Shown here in pieces: positions 36,718 to 49,700 of a stretch of 64,000 bases of DNA; the stretch's first letter is position 1; each line of letters begins with the position of its first letter. The stretch covers positions 6,611,001-6,675,000 of the forward strand of contig JAZARR010000214.1 in assembly GCA_037389465.1 (NCBI GenBank). Direction: 5' to 3'. Position numbers and translations under genes: made by a program. The notes under the pieces are model-generated. The model searched no databases. It saw only the letters and a list, made by a program, of their open reading frames with translations, and was not told where the DNA came from. Source of the DNA: Baylisascaris procyonis. Taxonomy: Eukaryota; Nematoda; Chromadorea; Rhabditida; Ascarididae.

Positions 36718-37902
36718 AGGACATTTTAGGTTGCGATCAAGTGAAGCGGCAGGTAAACTTCACAGTAACACTGCTGAGCTTGTCGATGTTTAGGCTACAG
36801 TGGAAATTTGTCCGCATGTCATAGATACACAACAACATCTTCATGGTTTTATGAGCGTACAAAGGTCTACTCATTTGCCTTTGACCTCATATATGGCTTT
36901 ACCACCTTTCACCTTGAGCTCACGTTGTTGTATAGTAATAAGTGATTAGTTGATTTATCCTACCGTGCCAACACCACACACCCACGTGAGAACATCATTT
37001 TTCGCAATTTGCTGTAAAGAACGACAAGAGGAGGGCGTGCTGATAAATGCTTCAGAATTTCTCGATGGCTTCAATTATGAAGAAACTAAGTATTATTTAT
37101 TCTTTAACATTAAAATATACAGTTTAATCAGATCTCTAGTATTATATTTCTAGCATTATGAATGCTAAAAGCATTAGAAAAATATTTCTTGCATTCATAA
37201 AGATTGGACTAATATATTTTCAAGGTGACAGCGCTCCTTATTGCCAACTCTACAATAATACTTAAGAATTGCAACATTCCTTTCATTCATTTCCATTCTT
37301 TAAGCCAGAGAACCATTCTGAGTGAACTAAAAGCAAATAAATCTAATCCTCAAACTTTTTAAGAGGTTTACGGTGTTCGCTTGATGCGCTGATTTGCGTT
37401 TAACCGATTTTGGGCGCATGCAAACTTATGCTAAATTAAAAGAAGCATACTAGCAAATATGAGACATTGATTGTTCATGTCTATGCTCTCATATTATCAA
37501 TTTACATCTTCAAAGTCAATCCACTATTGAAATTATTTAATTTGGAGTATTTATTAGGGAAAAGCAAATCGGCAAAAATACTTACATAAAAGTGAGTGTT
37601 GTTATTGGCCGATAGGATTTATGGCTATGCTCGGAACGAATTGGTCGTCCCCAGAAATCACTCGTCAATACGTCCAACCAACGATTACTATCACGGACGA
37701 TCGGATTCTTAACGATCGCTTCTATATCGTCAAAAACGAAATCACCATTGATATTTGTCGAGAAGCAAATCGTTGAAAGCAGAAGCAATATTGGAATGTG
37801 ATGCGTAGTTTGTGGGGTTATTTGCAGCAAATTTCGAGCGCATATCGTCACTTTTTCACCGGTACGGCATGCATCACGATGAGATATTGCTTTATGCTTC
37901 AT
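20802..37902 (-). CDS. TMTC4: TMTC4 orthologue, ER O-mannosyltransferase-family TPR protein, complete
   Basis: Twelve minus-strand exons join with consistent phases into 744 codons plus or minus none missing: 37902-37586, 28772-28580, 28059-27886, 27346-27218, 26498-26346, 26087-25888, 25316-25076, 24069-23918, 23131-22960, 22864-22731, 22063-21822, 20929-20802 (TGA). Human TMTC4 has about the same length. N-terminal half: a GT-C-type multi-pass region with the luminal acidic motif GDFVFDD near residues 53-59, SHKSYRP near 92-98, HPVHSEAV near 163-170, IVGRAEL, KEQG, DUF1736 ([12 protein letters not shown]), CFDYSMGC, and PASNFF...[13 protein letters not shown]-terminal half: about seven TPRs from residue 490 to 727. 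TMTC1-4 act in the ER membrane and O-mannosylate cadherin-type domains using dolichol-phosphate mannose. The TMTC4 assignment, rather than TMTC1-3, rests on recalled similarity in the SMGC and [11 protein letters not shown] regions and on length. No broken frame was seen. Confidence 0.9.
21822..22063 (-). CDS. TMTC4: TMTC4 exon 11, TPRs 5-7
   Basis: Encodes [37 protein letters not shown] and NALYWTNLG. Its acceptor CATTGAAG is a weaker splice site than the others, but frame and repeat register fit exactly. Confidence 0.9.
22731..22864 (-). CDS. TMTC4: TMTC4 exon 10, TPR 3-4
   Basis: Encodes [20 protein letters not shown] and [18 protein letters not shown]. Acceptor AATTTTTCAG, donor ACACG|GTATGT. 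Confidence 0.92.
22960..23131 (-). CDS. TMTC4: TMTC4 exon 9, TPRs 2-3
   Basis: Encodes [20 protein letters not shown] and [19 protein letters not shown], one full and one partial repeat. Acceptor TTTCTCTAG. Confidence 0.92.
23918..24069 (-). CDS. TMTC4: TMTC4 exon 8, first TPR
   Basis: Encodes [15 protein letters not shown] and [17 protein letters not shown], the linker and first tetratricopeptide repeat. It ends in phase 2 inside the Arg codon of SAIR. Confidence 0.92.
24480..24835. repeat. C/A-rich region with 88-bp tandem repeat
   Basis: The plus strand is almost G-free here (runs of CACACA, CCACAC, CCCCTCC). Two units starting at 24618 and 24706 share ATGCCAAA[T/C]GGAATCTAT and AAACTGAA, giving a period of 88 bp; both are followed by a CCACACAC run. 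The flanking 24480-24617 may be a further decayed unit. It lies in the TMTC4 intron between exons 7 and 8. Confidence 0.75.
24897..24951. repeat. perfect 23-bp inverted repeat, intronic hairpin
   Basis: Arms 24897-24919 and 24929-24951 (left arm ACAAAAAGCACCGAC...) are exact reverse complements with a 9-nt loop. It is in the TMTC4 intron between exons 7 and 8, next to the C/A-rich tandem repeat. Confidence 0.9.
25076..25316 (-). CDS. TMTC4: TMTC4 exon 7
   Basis: Encodes [13 protein letters not shown] and [17 protein letters not shown], the best conserved block of the membrane part, then the last membrane helix (ACIILLLGV) before the TPR domain. Confidence 0.93.
25888..26087 (-). CDS. TMTC4: TMTC4 exon 6
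   Basis: Acceptor TGTTTTCAG, ends in phase 2. It encodes [18 protein letters not shown], the TMTC signature, and a further membrane helix ([14 protein letters not shown]). Confidence 0.92.
26346..26498 (-). CDS. TMTC4: TMTC4 exon 5 (DUF1736)
   Basis: 51 codons, phase 0 at both ends. A membrane helix ([14 protein letters not shown]) is followed by [14 protein letters not shown], the DUF1736 core shared by TMTCs. Confidence 0.9.
27218..27346 (-). CDS. TMTC4: TMTC4 exon 4, divergent cytosolic/luminal loop
   Basis: 43 codons, phase 0 at both ends, acceptor ATTTACAG, donor GTG|GTGAGA. It encodes [20 protein letters not shown] followed by a basic, polar stretch. It fills the 40-odd residues expected between KEQG and the next membrane helix in TMTC4; CASIDLL resembles the AVFDIL segment of the human protein. 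Sequence identity is low, so this exon is inferred mainly from phase, position and length. Confidence 0.7.
27886..28059 (-). CDS. TMTC4: TMTC4 exon 3
   Basis: 58 codons, phase 0 at both ends. It encodes [11 protein letters not shown], a membrane helix, and [14 protein letters not shown], matching the conserved GRAELL and KEQG motifs. Confidence 0.92.
28580..28772 (-). CDS. TMTC4: TMTC4 exon 2
   Basis: Encodes [18 protein letters not shown] and a membrane helix, then [14 protein letters not shown], a TMTC signature. It is separated from exon 1 by an 8.8-kb intron. Acceptor TTTTTTCAG, donor GCG|GTAATT. Confidence 0.92.
36400..36429. repeat. 11-bp hairpin
   Basis: GCGCTTTTATT and its reverse complement at 36419-36429, with an 8-nt spacer. 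Confidence 0.75.
36648..36714. repeat. TA microsatellite
   Basis: About 33 uninterrupted TA units, preceded by CT-rich sequence. Confidence 0.95.
37586..37902 (-). CDS. TMTC4: TMTC4 exon 1
   Basis: ATG at 37902. A first membrane segment ([13 protein letters not shown]) precedes the luminal [11 protein letters not shown] motif, whose acidic pair is the presumed catalytic site of this GT-C family, then DFWGRPI and [13 protein letters not shown]. Donor GTAAGT, phase 2. Confidence 0.92.
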
Positions 37903-40900
37903 TCTTGCATAAGATAGATCATAAATTCCATCAAAAGATCACTGAAATTTGGCATGTATGTGTATGTAGAATTTGAAGGGCAAATCAGTAAGACATCGTG
38001 ACGTCGTTGCTGGAAGAATTTTACGGGAACGAGATTCGAGAGAGCAAAAAAAGAAAAATTGGTGTGAAATGAAGGAAGCGGTTCTTAAATTATCCTAGGC
38101 AATCGATATGCAGCGCTATACCTTTTGTATGGAAATCGATGTTCTCATGGCTCCACCATCCTTGCAATCGACCACTAAGATTTTTGAGTGTATCAACAAA
38201 AATGCTCTAGTTTTTCAGAAAAAGTTGCTAGACGATCAATGATTTCTAGCTCGCCGCTATCCTAAATGTTAACTGTTAAATCTTTTTGAGGGAACAATTA
38301 TTTCGCACAAATAATCATCAACGATTTGTGGATGCGAAAGATATACTATTTAAAAAAACTTATTAGGGAAAATTTCTTCAACTTTATTACTCGAAACTTC
38401 TTTGTCATGGAGGAAATTATTCTTTTTGTACGTCTCTATTATCAAACGTTTAGCGAAAAGAGGAGATTTGAGTGGAAAATTCATTAAAAAAATTAACAAA
38501 TGGGAAAAAAAATTACAGGAATATGAATTACTCTCAAAAAATAGCTTTCTAGAGGATGAGATTTGCATCAATCATAATTACAGGAATGCACTATGCAACA
38601 AGTAGATCGAAACCTATCATGCATTTTTTTTCTAATACGTATGCTTACAAAGGTTTCAAATATCTATAAAGTGAGGGATGTTCCACCGAGCAAAGCACTT
38701 CTCTTATTGATTATGAGAGAATATGAAAGCGGCTTTTCAAAGTGTGTGAAGCGAACCGATCCTCTATGACATGTGAGAAATGTGAAGCTGACTGACGATA
38801 AGATTACATATATGACAGAATATATGAAGACATCAATGAGACAAGATTTCACTTGAAAGAAATTTTCACGAGTGGCAGAAGATAGGGATGTTCCACTAGG
38901 ATTATTGAGCTCACATTCAAGGATTGTGGTCGATTCGTCAACTAAGCCGACTCGCTCTAATTGCATGTGCTGAAGACGGTGTTTGATTGCGTTCACGACT
39001 GCTTAGCAGGAACAGCAATGTTTGCCGTTGCATAATTAACTTCGATGCGCCGACAATCGTGTAGGATTCACCTCGACTGAATTTTCCACTTCTTTTTGCT
39101 CATTGCTCTTCCTCACATAATAGTAAAGTTTTTAAAATTCTCTATCATGTACGGTTGATAGAATTATGGTTTTATATGGCGACCATCATTTGCAAGAAAA
39201 AAGTACTTAAAAAATTGACAAGAAAGCATCTTATTGGATGAGGTGTGATGAATTTTTAATGCAAATCATGCACTATTTCTATATGCACATTGAAAATGAA
39301 AGCGAATTGAGTGTTTTTGAATAAAACATTATTAATAAATTAACAAATTATATTGATCAATCGTTGAGAAACAAAAAGAAAAAAAATGTAAATATGAATG
39401 AAAGCAATATCGGTACAAATTCATCGAGTGAGTCGTTGTGTAAAATCCAATGGCATTGACGTACCACAATTCCGAACATCGGTGTGAAATCAATGAGGCG
39501 TATTGAAATGTGCTGAAATTTTTCTTCCAAAATTCCCACTGGAGTGCTTTCAATGTTTCAATGAAGGATACAAACATCGTTCAGTTTTTTGAAATTGTTG
39601 AAGCTCTCAAAGCAATAATTATAATAGAAGTTTAACCCAAGTAATAAGCCAAAAATAATAAGCGTAATAATATTTAATTTTCAATAAGAGTAATTAAAAA
39701 AAGTTTATCAATATTGCGCTGTATTATATTATTCTATAGGATAACTACGGAATATTATATAATAACAAATATGTACATAATAGCTATTGCTAATATAGCA
39801 GCTAAATTTTTCTACGATGATAGCGTTTGAGAGACAAATTCACTTACATGACTAGCAATTCGTAAAAGTTTTAGACTGCTAAAGACAATAGCGATATTGA
39901 TGGTCGTACATTATGCAAACGTCCCGTGAAGGAAAGTGGTATAAATGAAGACTTGAGTAGCTTTTAATGGCTTCTGATGTGAAAATTGTGCAGGTAGATC
40001 GGAAAGCCGCGATGCAGGAAATTCGCGTCGTAGATTGCTAAGAAAGGCTGCATCGGAGGTGAGCACTTCCGCTCTATTCACCAACATCGATTCCTACGCT
40101 TATAGCCTGACAGCTGCTTATTACTGAGGTTTTCAGAGAATTCAAGCGTTGATACAAATTGAGACAACACTATAGCACTTTTTTTTTTCGCTCGATAAAA
40201 GTCACTTGAGTCTAATTAAAGTTTAGACAGTTTCAATGGAGATGAATATAATATAAAAGAGAGGACATGCTTATCGATTAATTAACAAGGTTAATTAAAA
40301 TTAACTTAATTACTGGGAAGCTAATTTTAGATGAGATTTGCGATAAATGTCTTTGCATTTTGGAGTTAAGAAAACACTTTAATGCGCATCGAAAATAAAT
40401 GCACTTATTGAGTCATATCGTGCGGTCTAGAAATCTTAGAGGGCTAACATTATACTATTGAAGAGATAGTCGTATCATCAGGATCCTTTGCTCAAGTTAT
40501 GATTCTCCGAAAATGGCGCAAATGTCATTCAAGTTGACGTTGTTGCGGATCTTTTCAGGTTTAGTGGGATTCCCTTAGAAGATTTTCGCAACTCATACAA
40601 AGTGTCGCTATGAAAAATATTTTGAAAGGATGTAATCGTTGATTTTCTTCTTCTTTCTTTGAGAGAGATTTTAATCGGTGCAAACGAGGAGAGAATTATG
40701 AAAGTTTGAATGTCTCAGAAAAAAATACAACAAGTCAACTTGCAGTGGAAATTGTTTGATCGCTTCCTTTTTGAATACTAGCATAGTTCGTTGAAAATCA
40801 CAAAGTTATAGGTGCAATGATTGTAAACACAATAGCAGACTGAGTAGAAATTTAGAAGCTCACCTCTAAAATTCATAAACACTAACGATTGAGGGACTAT

Positions 40901-43712
40901 CGACAGTTGGTCGATCAAAATAGATAGAAATCTTTGACTACTACGAACTTCCAAGATCACGATATAAGTGGATAGGGAAAACTTCATTGGCAAATATCAC
41001 ACCGATTGATTAAAAACCTTTCTTCAAGAATGAAGATATGATCAAGCAGAAACCACTAAACTCGAGATGGCTCAACGTTGCATGAAATATTGTCACATGT
41101 TCAATCAAATGAGAATTTATGTCGATGGACTGATATTGATGAATCAATGCATACAGAAATCAACGATTTGTGCTCATAAATAGAAAATGGATGAATAGGT
41201 GGATAAGCGATACAAGCATCGTCAACGGAGCACTTGGCCCATAAAGAGATCTTCGTAACTGGCCGGAATAGGAGGCGTGGCAAAATGCGTGAATTGATGT
41301 GATGCAATTGGCTATAAGGAGATCGGCGCACTGCAATTCATGTGGTTTCTTTGACTTTGAAACGTACACACTTGCAATACGATGGACAGTTGAAAGATGT
41401 GATCGGGATGGAATTAAAAAAAAAATAGGAAACTGAAATTGCCGGACAGACAGAGTACACAAACGTGAACTCGCATTTATAAGCTTTGCGAAAAAAAAAA
41501 TGAAAATTTGCGAAAGCAGTTAGAAATCAGAAGAGCGCAATGACACGCAACCGATACCAAGGAACTGACGAATCAGCTGTGATGTACGCAAGAAAAAATA
41601 ACCATCATCTTCAATGTCGCCGTGGAAAATTTTGCCCAGATGGGTCAAATCGCTTTCATTGATCACATACGAGTGACTTTTGAAAACTAAAACTTGAAAT
41701 GTCGGTAATTCCACATTCGCGCTGAATGAGTTAAGCATTCTATTGCCGAATGGGGCGATAAGCGGGTTAGCGCATCCTTGTGTGAGAGAGAATTATTATA
41801 TATGCGGAATACTAAATCATGTTAAACGTTCTATTTCCGTTGAAGATTATTAGCGCGCATAGAAAGAAGAGTCTCACGAGTGCTTGCATACCTTTTAACG
41901 ATCCATTTGCTCATCCGTTGGGAGCGAATGGATGGTTTTAAGGGACTTGAAATTCAAAAAAATATGCTAGAGAGACAACGATTTGACTATAACTAATGAA
42001 TACTATATGGTCGAAGAAACTATGGGCATATATCGAATGTGCTGCATTATTACTGGATTAATCCTCACATCGACATTCAACCGACCGATATTTTGAAGGA
42101 AAGAAACAAAACGAAGCCAAGTTTCTTTCTCCAAAGTTTAATTAAAGCTCATATTGAATAAACAAAGTATTTATGCAATACCGGCAAAATCTCTAAGGGT
42201 TATACTGAACTCTGATTACTTTCCTTCACCTACAACATTTTGAAGATGCAAAGATGTCTCTATTAATGTTCCAGAAGTGATCTTTCGATCTTTCTATAGA
42301 TTGATATAAGGTAGCCTTCCATAAGACATATTCTTTTCGATTCATTAGGTATTCAAGGTATTGCGGGTAGATATTTCCCTAGGCAATAACCAACAGACAT
42401 TACTTTATGCTAAGCAGAAAGCAGTGCCTGCTTATTGCTGCTTAAGAAAGAAACTTTTTCGACTAAGAAAAACAACAAGGAATGAATTTCTCAAATTTGA
42501 AATAAATTAGTTATCTCTAATTCTCTGAGAATCTCTGAGAAAAATACTATCAATTAGTGTTGAATACCAAACTGAACAAATTGCTAAGGATGTTCTATAT
42601 GCTCGCTTCTGATAGCTCTCATTCATTAATACCCGCATAAATAAATTTGTGTCCATTGAAGTTGGTTAATTTTCTGTTTATAGAAAAAAGCATCTTGCAA
42701 AGTTTACGTCGCTAAATACCGCATTAAATAGTTGCCTCAGGTAATCCTCAAAGATTTGCCTATTCGAGGAAGTTGCTAGAAGTTTTACTACCGCTTAATT
42801 ATCGTTTATTATAGATAAATATTAATACCACCGACTCGTTTCGAAATAGACGGAAATGATGCAAACTAAAAAAAAATCGTTTCCACAAAAACAACTTGAA
42901 TGCAACTTCAGATCGTTCGAAATGGTGCACTTTTTCTAAGTCGATCAACAATTTGTGGGAAGAGGAAATAGTGTTGCCGTCGATCATGTCGCAGTTATGC
43001 ACACAATTTTTTGTGAAGTATTTTTTCGCAGTACGATTAATGAAGAATCGGTATCCAGAAGAAAAACGTCTAATTTTGAAGGAAATAAGGGAATTTCGCA
43101 GAGAAGGCACCATAATGTGCACTTTCCGCTTCACGAACTCGTTATAGCAATATTCAGAAAAAACAAGGCGATGAAAGAATGTCATGACTACGTTTCTTAA
43201 GTTTTCGCTTCACTGCAAAATATGCCGAGCGAGGAAATTGTTTTTTTTTTTGCGATCCGATGCTCGAAGAAGAAATTTTCATTTCGGCTATGGACACACA
43301 TAGTTTCCTGGAGGTTAAATAGGAAATCGGCCCCACATACGTCGTGAACTCATCGAGATAACTCTAGCTGAGAGTTGTTAAGTGAGATGAATGTTGAGGT
43401 AGATTGAGAGAATAGTTGCATGCTACATTCGACCTTGCCGATCTCAATTGTTTGGTTGTGAGAATCGAAACGACAATGCGATCGTACAATTTGCACACTT
43501 CTTCAGCCGCACTTGTGGACGCTCATCGAACAATGGACAATTACCCACCCATCGCAACCATCGCCCACTTTTTCAACAACGGCTCCATTTTCCCATACCA
43601 ATGCGGCGATCGACAATTTTGTTCAACATAGCGATTAACCGGCGCTACTTGTCGTTGAGAATTCATCTCCACTGAGCACCTTAATGCATATGCCTGGGTC
43701 TTCGTGTTTTTG

Positions 43713-43764
43713 GGGAATACGGAACATTGGAATGCGTTTTGGATGAATATAGAACATTGGAATG
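43713..43764. repeat. short tandem duplication
   Basis: GAACATTGGAATG occurs twice about 30 bp apart in similar flanks. Confidence 0.6.
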
Positions 43765-46700
43765 TACCGTCTAAAGTAGGCGCGAGCAAGCCGAAAGTAG
43801 CCATTGAAATGCTTCCTGCAGTTCTTTAGCTTTGAAGGGGCCGGTTGTGCGAATATAAAAAAAAAACCACAATCAGAGGTTGCTCTATCACAAGCCAAAA
43901 TCAGCACACTGGTTTGATCTTTCACAGCCGCGTGATTGTTATCCTGTTAGAGTACTATTATCCACGTTTAGCCCTCTTATCTGAAGTAGAACTTACCCAT
44001 GTCAATTGCTCACATTGAGATGCTTCTGCATAAATTCTTCCTCTCTGTGAAGGATACGAATCAATTCAAAAAACACTGCCAAGTTGGGAAATATGTGAGA
44101 ACTTGTCGGAGATGACTTGAACGTTTGACAAATCTGTGCTAATACGCATAAACATGCGATAAGTTTAACGAGTGCAGATTGCCTGTCCTAAAAACGACGT
44201 TCCTTGGCCCTCCAAAGTTTGAATTATGTCAGCGGCCAAATGGCTTAATTTCAGTTTTTCAAGTGAAAGTGAACTACGGAACAATATCACGGCTGCTCGG
44301 ATCGGTGCTTTTGTGGATGGGGATTCTAGCTTCAAATCATGGTTGCTGCTAGGAAATAGATGTTGATCAGTCTTTTACTCATATATTATTCGTCCAGAGA
44401 ATAAGGTTTGAGTTCTTCCACGCTTTATGCCGAAGAAAGTAAAATTCCTCAAGGCTATTTAATTGAAATTTTGCTGGTTCTTTCAAGAAGAGCGAATAAG
44501 TGCCGATACATCATTATGGGCTTCTCATCAGCTCAAATGAAAGCAAAAGAGCCCATCAAGCAACAGCATTGCGTGTAGTAATGTTTGTAAATTGATTAAA
44601 AAGTTATCACCTGCCAATGGGCTCTCAGTTTATGATCATTCAATATCACCTCACTATTTGATAAACGATCGGCTGATCTTTAAGCTTTAGCATGAAAAAT
44701 TGCTGCATAATTCAATTCATTCACATCACACGATATATCATCGAGTTTTATATTCCTCCGCGCTTGATGCGGATCTCTACAGTGATCAATCTTATTGTCA
44801 CTGATTCCATCGAATTGTGAGTAATATGAAGGGTGTGTATGAAATTTTAGGGGCAAAATGCAGTTACCGTTCAAAGTGCAACATCAAAGGCATTCGAGGT
44901 GGGCAAAACTGTTGCAAATACGAGGATAAACGCTTAGTGTAGATTGCGAATGCGATGAATAGGTGCAACTAGGCAAGATTAACTTCATTCGATCGGCTTC
45001 TAATGAAATGTGGCGCAATTATGATCGTCCATAAGGGATAATCTGATTCTATGGAATATATCCAATAATGCCACAAATAGTGGCATGTTCATTCAAGTGA
45101 ATACGAACTATACGCTTTGGATTGAAAAAATCGGGTACTGGTTTCGGTTTAGAATTCATACAGCATGAGAAGCACAATTTGGATATACTTACAAGTAACA
45201 TGAAAAATTGTAGTCTTTTTTTTGGCGTCTTTTAATCGGCCGATGCATAATGTGACTCTTTCATAGTCATTTCAAAACGTTAAAACTATGCAGTGTAATA
45301 AATGAAAATGTGTTTTGTGTTCTTTTTTGATTGGCTTTACTTTTAATGGTGGAAGAGGGCTTCATGAGAAAAATTATTCTACTAGGGCTTAAAGATTAAG
45401 GAAATTACACGAATTGATCGCAACTTCATAATACAAAATAGGATATAAGAGGATTAATCGACAAACGGCGAATAAAGCATCATATGAATAATTACATAGC
45501 AACGTATCAATATCATACAGAGGAACTAAAGGAACGTTAAGAGGAATAACCATAGTAAGCGATATAGGGGATCACTTTGTAGACTGTTGCTTTCATGTTA
45601 TTGCTGATATGCCTTGAACTGTAGTATTGATACATCTATAAACTTACACATTCACAAAGTAATAGCCGTTGAAAAGTACGCTAATGAATGAACGCAGCGT
45701 TGAACGTGTTGCAATCATCAACAGATTCCTTGCTGACCTATCGTCAATGGCCTTTGACCTTACACTCATGTATTGTTTTCATATCTTTTATCGATATGAA
45801 TGCATTTCAGGGCAGTATCTATGAGAACGTTGATACCCTCCTTTTGAAATATACTAAATCAATAAATGATATTATTTTGTCTTTGTATTTTCTTATCAAA
45901 TTATGCTCTACGCATTGAGCAACTTGTTTGATGCGTCACAAAGAACGAATTGTTGAAGTAACGAATCCCCTAAGGCTTTTGATAGAGTAACCTCAACGAT
46001 GAGCTACGATAGTTTATAGCCATCAAGAATCAAACGGATTGCACTCTATATTATCGTGTTCGCAAGGGGTAGCTGTCAGAGTGATATCTTTTACAATTCT
46101 TCGCGTTATGTTTAACCAATTATACTCTCTGAGCATTGATGCGGGAAAATAAAAGTTAATGGTTATATCGTTGTGTGGATTCCAATATTTTTGGCTTTTA
46201 TTTCCTCTACGAACTTTTTTTTTGGGAATCGATAGTTTATTAGCGAGCGAGGGGTTCTTCCTTCTTAGAATTTTCTGGAAACTTCATGTGCTTATTTATG
46301 TTTTGTGATTTTTTTCAACCGCCAACATACATCATGAGCTCAGTGTTTAATTTGCCGGCTATTTCAAGCAAATGAAAAAGAGTATTCAATAGCCAAAAAA
46401 CTTTCGCCGAATTGCAAATACCATTTCTTTAAAAATATACTTTCATTTTTTACATTATTTTCTTCTTAAACAGGTTGCGATAGGATAGCTTGAAATTTGA
46501 TTTGGGTTACAATAAAGTTCCACGTGGTTGTGAATTGATGAAATATAAATGTTTTGTTGATGTCAGAGATGACTACAGTGAAGAGTGGTTGTTTGGCAAT
46601 GAAGCCTCTTCTTAAAAGTGTTGACATCTTTCGATGTGTCATACGGGATCCTTGATCGATTTAGCATTAATTTACAGTGTAGATTTACTGCATACTTCGT

Positions 46701-49700
46701 AAAAAGCTTCCTTGTATTTTAAACTTTAATAACGGCGGCAGCTAGGTTAATATTAGAAGCTTTGAGGAATGTGATACTAACAAAAACAATGAATGGAGAT
46801 GTTAATTACAATAATGATTGTGCCTTTATTTCATCCATATCACGATACCAGACACCAATATGAAGTGATCTTTTTTTCTGATGGATGCGGAAATACATGT
46901 TCAAATGTATTTGAAAGCAAGTGAGTCTCTGAGGTTCTGATATTGTTCCCATTTGTATAATGGAATAAGGGTCGCCTGCTGTAGATCGTGAGCAACGCAC
47001 ATGAGTGCGGATGTAACAACCATTTTGTAATGGTAAGCATTCAGCATTCAGTATGATATAGGGAAAATATAAAACCAAGAATATTTAGATAGTCGACACA
47101 GTCTTGGGTTTTGGCTGATAAGGGATATGTTAAAGGAGGTAGGAAGTATCATCCAGTAAGTATCTAACCAGGGAGCAGAATAGATATAGCTGATTGGAAA
47201 TATTTGCTGCACAACTCTTTCTTGTGCATTTGTTCCCACTTGTTCGCATAGAAATGTATACTAAGTGTGATAAGTTTATGTATGCAGAGTTTGTATAGTT
47301 GTGAATGTTTGTTGCTTGATACTTTAAGGTCATAAATTAACCAACTTGTGTTGAAAAAATTGCACGCATGCTGTTCATGATCATTGATGGGTCTTATATT
47401 TTCAGTTTAAACTTATCAATTGTTGTCAAATAGTATATGGAAATGACAATTTATGAGAATTAACACTATGGTGCCTAATGCATTTGATTAAAGCGTCGGC
47501 AATACAAGAAAAGATTAAAGGAAACTTTTTTCAATATATATTCGGCTAGTATCGTTGAGGATTTACTTTTCCCGTAGAAAACTAACACACCTTTTTGAAG
47601 GAATTTCTTCACTTTTTCACAGATTTTCTAACACTTAGACGATGGATTTTTTCTGACGTTGGTAAGGTATCCTTCTCGTTCCTTTCTTTTTTTTTTGAAC
47701 AATGCTACAAAGACACAGTCTCAACATATCTGTGTTTATTCAGTAGCGCAATATTTCACTGCACATCAACGGGATCAAATCACATCTAGTGTCGGAAATT
47801 TCAAATGCACACATATGAGATAATGGAAAATGATAGAAGAGTTAAATAAATATGTAGATGTCAGTGTTCGGTGCGGGCAAATGAGAGCTCAGCTTCGATC
47901 AAATCAAATAAAATATGGATTGCTACCACCAACAAATCGAATACTAGGCTCGAGCCTTGTCCACTTCTTAGCGCGGGCCAATTCGACTGGATGAAATCCA
48001 ATATCCTCGATCGTAAGCAATGGATATCGCTCGAACGCAGCCACAGGAACTGCTCGACTTGGAGAACTGGCGAAAAGAACTATAACAGAGGATTGCTTGA
48101 TTACTGGTAATTTGAAAGAACTATAACAAAGGATTCTATTTATCAGCAGCAGCCTCCAAAGAACGATGACATATTATTTCTATCCTTGGAAACGGTCGTC
48201 TATATGCGTCTATCTTAGAAAAATTTTATTCGATGGATAGAGATGTTTCGTACGCATGATGGATGTCATCATATTCGAAGTTCACAAATGAAAAATTTCT
48301 TCTAAGGATGGCAATAGTGTCTTCCATAATAATAAATCGTCTCGTGGAATTGTACTATCAATTAGCACTTAAAAAAATGAGAATTTCAAACTAAATGTCA
48401 TCATTCTGCTTGTGTAATCCATTAACAAGTTTGAATTCAAAACGAGTTTATTAGGTGGATGAAGAAATGCAAGCATACCGAGGTTAATTAGAACAGCAGT
48501 GACGAAATGCAACAGTAGCATTCTTTAAGAGATGAAGTGACGCTTCGCTGAAAACTACATATTGTACACACAATATTTCTAGAGAATTATGCATCGAACG
48601 CATTTAATAGTTAAATCAAAAAATGATACTGATAGTTTCTGAAAAACAAAACAAGCGAATCTACAAATATGACGGTAATCTCGGCACTTTGAGAAATTAA
48701 TATATTTTACATTGAAATCGGTAAATATAACATACGACAATTTAATGAGCAGTGATTGAGAAATTATAGTTTGGGCTGCATTATTCAAAGCGATACATTC
48801 AAACGAAAAGTCCGACCGTATGGTGCCTAATTGTTGCAGATATACGCAACATAAGTTATTACATTTTGCAAGTGAATCGTTCACAAATATAAAGCAGCAT
48901 CTTGTCGTTCATGGCGCTCAAACGAATATCACCTCATGTATATGCAGCTCTCAAGCACTTAAAAAAGTATTGTTATAGCTGCTTTGAGATGTTCTACCAA
49001 TCTGCGGATCGCTTCAACTACTGCAATATGTGGGAATATGGTAGGATTACGGTAACGTATTCCTACTGGTCGCCACCATATTACATGCACTCAATATATT
49101 GCGTGCTTTGAGAATATCAAATCAAAAGCTTTCTCAAAAATTTTTTTCGAATATGCAATAGAATAATTTGAGATGTAGTTAGAACTAGAAAGAATTTTTT
49201 GCGCAAGACGAATTTCAATAGTTTTCGAGTTGAAACGTTCAAAAAAAAAAAAGACTACGCATGAACAAATTATTAGACACTATTTATGCATCAATGGATC
49301 AAATATATAAGAGCACTAATAAAGCCAATATATCTCATCAATAAGTGAAAGCATAGGCAACCGTATATTGTTTGAAATTAGTTCGAGAAATGTGTTATAT
49401 AACATCGGTGCACGTATTGCCTAATAAAACATCAATGAAATTTATATAAAATGTGCTATATAACAAGCGTTGTTGAATGAATTTTTGATTCGTATATTAG
49501 ATACGCTGTGATTACTCGTATCTCCTTGTTTATTGCGAATCTTGCTATGAATAATAGCAGGTTTCATGAGAAATTGTATGTTTGCCTATGCTTAATTAGT
49601 ATGTCAACTTAAAGCATAACGAAATTACAACTCACTTCAACATGCTCGATATAGCCCAACGATGCACGTGTAAACAGCGTGAAGGTGGCCTAAGAGGATC

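Larger units (their letters stand above)
28773..37585. other. TMTC4 intron 1 (8.8 kb)
   Basis: No exon can be supported on either strand. Open frames at 31997-32311 and 32740-33063 (plus) are AT-rich without recognisable motifs. The intron holds a pyrimidine-rich tract (34655-34690), an 11-bp hairpin (36400-36429) and a TA microsatellite (36648-36714). Confidence 0.6.

Noticed and set aside
41101..41738. Cluster of minus-strand open frames
   Set aside because: Overlapping frames of similar length, no motifs, no consistent splice chain.
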